Part shown: in pieces, positions 46,457 through 64,000 of the stretch
How positions within the stretch are numbered: position 1 is the stretch's first letter
Layout of the letters: every line of letters starts with the position of its first letter
Source of the DNA: Atrina japonica
Lineage: Eukaryota; Mollusca; Bivalvia; Pterioida; Pinnidae
NCBI GenBank assembly: GCA_030159075.1
Contig: BROG01000560.1
Location: 248,001 to 312,000 of the forward strand
Direction of reading: 5' to 3'
Length of the DNA: 64,000 bases
Notes under the pieces: generated by a model
Seen by the model: the letters and a program-made list of their open reading frames with translations, nothing else
Database searches by the model: none
What the model was told of the DNA's origin: nothing
Translations under genes and position numbers: made by a program

Positions 46457-49400
46457 AAATAGTACATATCAAACTGATTTAGTTGTTTTACTTTTACTCT
46501 ATAAATATTTGTAACAACATCCTGGTTTTCAGCGCTACCAGAATATCTAATACTGGCATCTTGTTTTAATTTTGACTTTTATTTTAGAAACAGATGAACA
46601 ATAAAATTGTCATAGCAACATTGTTGATACAAACCATTTCATATAAAAAAAAATCAGAATATTTTCACATATTCTTTTTATCGAGTGTAAAAGTAAGCCC
46701 AGCATTTTACCTTATACACCATGTATTGGACACTTGTAACCAATCACCTGTCCATGTATCTAATGTTCTTATCATGTATTTTTATATAAAGATTGTACAA
46801 AAACCTATTTGTTGGTCTTATTTTTTCCATTATACTTTTTTGTTTATTTTGTAAAGAAAAGTGAAAAGAATAACTGAAGACTCTAAATCAATGTTAAATT
46901 TTGCAACTCTTTGACATGGCCCTGATGGTTCGCTGTCTTGCTATGCTAATTTCAGTTCAATGGTATCCTTTCTTGGATGGTGCAGGAGAACTATCATTTC
47001 TTCCCACCATAACTGGTTTAATTTCAAACCTGTCTCAAACCTTTGCTTACTAGTCTAGAGGTCAGAAGTGCTGACTAGAAGTGAGAAGTGCTAAATGTAA
47101 CTAGAAGTCAGAAGTTTGTGCTAACTAGAGGTCAGAAGTATGTGCTTTGATGTGCACCTCTTAATCAACCTCAAACCTGCATTTCACACTTTTGCACTTT
47201 GTACAACTGCATTTGACTGGAACACTTAACATAGTCAGTGGTTCATCAGGATTTCTTTATTCCGTATACACTGGTTTGGTGCTTCAATGGACTCTACAGA
47301 GGATTTCAGGTTTTTCTGTCCATCCAGCAGTATTAATATTGTCTAGAGCTGATCTGAAATTAAGTGGGGGGGGATTTTTTGAGGATGTATTCATTAACTC
47401 ATTCGCCTTTAAGGCTACATTTGGACAAGTCTTAGATCAATTGTGTAATACCCAAGACTTATACATCTGGTAACTGTCGTTTTACAAACCGTGGACTTAA
47501 AGAATTCAAAATCACAGTGACGGTGGCACATAAGCAAATCCACAGCAATGGCACAAGTCCATAGAACAAGTCAAAATCTGTGACACTTTACTCATCACAA
47601 TCGACATCCCCATATAGTGACACTATCCTGGCTACATGTACCGCAAGAATAAAACATTTGATATATAACTGTCATAAGATGTGACATGGGGAACAAGCAT
47701 TTCTAGCAAGCTAAACCTTGAATCCGCTTAAGTGTGAAGTCTTAAGTATCATGCACAAAGAAATTGTCATGGGATTGGACAATATAATAAAAGATATTCA
47801 TGAGTTGATTATCTGATTTTATTTTTGATGTATAATGGAAGTTTTTACAATTTTAAATATATAATACTTTTGTAAGCAAAACATAAGTTTATTGATACGT
47901 GATAATGATTTTTGAAGTACAATATTCTGCTATAGAGATACATGTATAATATGTTGTCGATGCTACATGACATGTATGGTACTATAGATTTGATTGACAA
48001 ATGCTGATAATACATAATTTCATATCAGTTGTAATACAAATGCCATATTAACTTTATCAGAAATTACACAAACCAAATTCATACTGTGATTCTGTCAGCC
48101 CATTAGAAATTCCATATTTCATCAAAATCTGGCTTGGTAAAGTACCCACATGTAAATCAGATTTATAGTAATACTGAAACCTTTCTGTATCCCATACTGA
48201 GACCTTTCCGTATCCCATATTGAGACCTTTCCATATCCCATTCCTAAATAACTATTTAAGGATTGTATACAGGTGTGATGATTAGAAAACCTTCAAATAT
48301 AAAATGATATTAGTCAAAACCATGGTATTACAATGTCCTCAGCATTTATTAGGGAAGGTGTTCACTTGGCAAGCCATCCAGAAAATACAAAACACAGAAT
48401 TAGTTATTCCTAAAGAAGTTCCAACAAGAGATTACCTGTACTTATTTATTTATCAATTCATCAATATTTCAAGAGGATAAATTTTTGAGATTGGATGCAA
48501 TGACAAAGGGAGGTAACTTTTGTTTTACATTTCCAGCTCAAAGTTTACAAAATTAGCATTCATTGCAAAGGGAGATAAATCTATCACACTGATTCCTTCT
48601 AGATTCTGGTTATAAAAACTCTATACCAGTAAATCTTACATTGGCAGTCATTGGACAGTTCATAATCATTATACAACTCTCTGATCTCTGTCACTAACTT
48701 AAGCAGTACAACTATGGCATTTGATCAAAATAGGTACAGAGTATATAAAAACTTACAACAAGAGAACAAAAAACATCATATTTACATAGATATTTATAAA
48801 TACATGTAGGTTTATTTTTCAATTGCACTAATAAAATGTGACCATGCAAGAGACTAAATGATGAACAATTTTCTGTGGAAGTTACACATATTAAAATATA
48901 TTCCTGAATGCATACACACACACATACATATACATCAGTTTCATAATCAGAACCCATAATGTTAAAAGTCTTGAAATAAAGGTCATACTGCCAAGGTTTA
49001 ACGTTTTAATAATCGTTTACAGATGACCAACATTTCTGTGGTATAATTCTGATTATATCATAATGTGTTGGGCGAGTCATCTTAACATGCATATTGCGAC
49101 TTATATAAAATGAAGACTAAATGATTTATGTCACAAATATATGTCAACTCTATTCAAAATGAAATACAGGGATGATGGTGAGGATTAGCCAAAGTTGAGT
49201 AAAACTTATAGACCTGCATAACTCTTAAAAAGTTTTATACTGTTATGCCCTGTATTCAGAGATCTTCTGCAAAGCATTCTCCACACTCAATGGTCTTAAT
49301 CTTTTCCATCCTTATACCTCTGGAATATATCCCTTGTTTATGGATTTGGAAAGTTCTTGGGATTATTTCCTCTGGATAAAAACAATGAATGTCCTTTGGA

Positions 49401-49545
49401 AATGAAAACTAATTACAGACATATATTCCTCTGTTAACATATACAATGTCCAGATTTATGTTCCCAAAGGCTCGTTCAGACAGCTGCTTCACAGTCACAA
49501 TGTTGCTAAATAGATTGATCAACATTTCTTTGAACCAAAATTTTG

Positions 49546-49551
49546 TTTATT
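49546..49551 (-). terminator. Possible Nckap1 polyadenylation signal
   Basis: TTTATT on the plus strand reads AATAAA on the minus strand about 275 nt after the stop codon. The 3' UTR sequence is repetitive, so the true end could lie further on. Confidence 0.35.
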
Positions 49552-49826
49552 TGTTCCTGTCTTTATGAAATATCCAAGATTTATAATCTTAGCTCCGACA
49601 TCAGCTTCACAAATCTTATATACTGTATACATAATGAAACGTTTCCTTGATACAGAGTCATGTCCCTTTGTTCTTATCTTGATGAAAAGTCCAAGATTTT
49701 GCAAATATAGTGATAAACATTTCTTTGATATAGAGTTATGTCCCTTTGTTCTTAATATTTTTTTTGATACAGAGTTATGATCCTTTGTGTTTTGTGTCTG
49801 AATTATTCCTGATTTGTGTCCCTTGT

Positions 49827-63677
<13,851 letters not shown>

Positions 63678-64000
63678 CTGTAAATCAAATGTAAAAAAAA
63701 AGAAAAAAGAAAAAGCTGAAAATTATGTACTAAAGCATGGTGTTAGACAAAGTAAATTTTTGTGTTTATCTATTGGACAAATAACATATACATCAACTAG
63801 TGTCTCTGTACAAGACCAGTGGTATTTTTGTCTGGCACAATCAGCACACGTTTACGAGCTTTAATGTCCAAATTCTTCCAATAATTCCCATTAGAACTAC
63901 AATAGATATTTTACAGATTTATATTTGGGATAACATTGTACACTTCCCTAAAAACCAACTTTGATATAGAATTTCTTATCACTGAAGAGGAAAAGCATTG
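63678..64000 (-). other. Nckap1 intron, continuing past the window
   Basis: AT-rich with a polypyrimidine stretch on the minus strand next to the acceptor. No further exon seen. Confidence 0.7.

Larger units (their letters stand above)
44913..49826. other. Convergent intergenic space with 3' UTRs
   Basis: After the CD225 stop and before the Nckap1 stop I find no further exon. It holds two MITEs, three ~24-bp repeats (TGAGACCTTTCCGTATCCCA, 48173-48242), a CTAGAGGTCAGAAGTGCTGA-type repeat (47050-47150), and the ~75-bp diverged repeats of the Nckap1 3' UTR (49500-49790). Confidence 0.6.

Overview
This is a eukaryotic window, AT-rich and dominated by repeats. I think it comes from a lophotrochozoan, most likely a bivalve mollusc. 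The reasons are short exons with GT-AG introns, tRNA-derived SINEs with a tail like those I associate with molluscan genomes, very many small palindromic (MITE-like) elements, long (AT)n, (GA)n and (CT)n tracts, and several minisatellites. There is no bacterial-style gene packing. Most open frames in the window are chance or lie in tandem repeats.

Two protein-coding genes are well supported, both in the right third. On the plus strand, 43682-44912 encodes a complete 130-residue CD225/dispanin-type (IFITM-like fold) membrane protein in two coding exons, with a 5' UTR splice acceptor just upstream. On the minus strand, 49827-63677 carries the last five coding exons (170 residues to the stop) of Nckap1/Hem, a WAVE regulatory complex subunit. 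Its intron phases match throughout and it includes one 10.8-kb intron packed with tandem repeats. The two genes converge across about 4.9 kb. Their products are not known to act together.

The left 43 kb holds no gene I can recognise. In order it contains: a pogo-like MITE (2.2 kb); a ~150-bp tandem array (4.0-4.8 kb); a family of palindromic MITEs sharing the end GGTCTACCAAGGTAAA (6.2, 15.6, 18.4, 18.7, 20.3, 20.6 and 20.8 kb); a foldback element at 9.3-10.9 kb; a larger palindromic foldback at 12.26-12.96 kb; minisatellites at 13.5 (57 bp), 19.1 (20 bp) and 23.6 kb (CACGTG-bearing); a 2-kb, 23-bp-monomer satellite (24.6-26.6 kb) with about thirty TGACTCA sites; a dyad-rich GATATC array (29.5 kb); a decayed LINE reverse transcriptase (30.0-30.9 kb, minus); a third foldback (31.7-32.5 kb); a long dispersed repeat (32.5-33.6 kb) whose relative lies in opposite orientation at 59.4-60.2 kb; and a tandem hairpin MITE (37.0-37.2 kb). 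A promoter-like cluster of ETS, CRE, CCAAT and YY1 motifs lies at 38.7-38.9 kb, beside a possible truncated two-exon gene and a small MITE. SINE copies lie at 22.4, 41.9 and 43.3 kb.

I found no convincing new biological system. The most interesting material is the set of foldback elements built from CGTTATAACG-type iterons, the bZIP-site and E-box arrays, and an approximately 90-bp palindromic element repeated five times around the two real genes.
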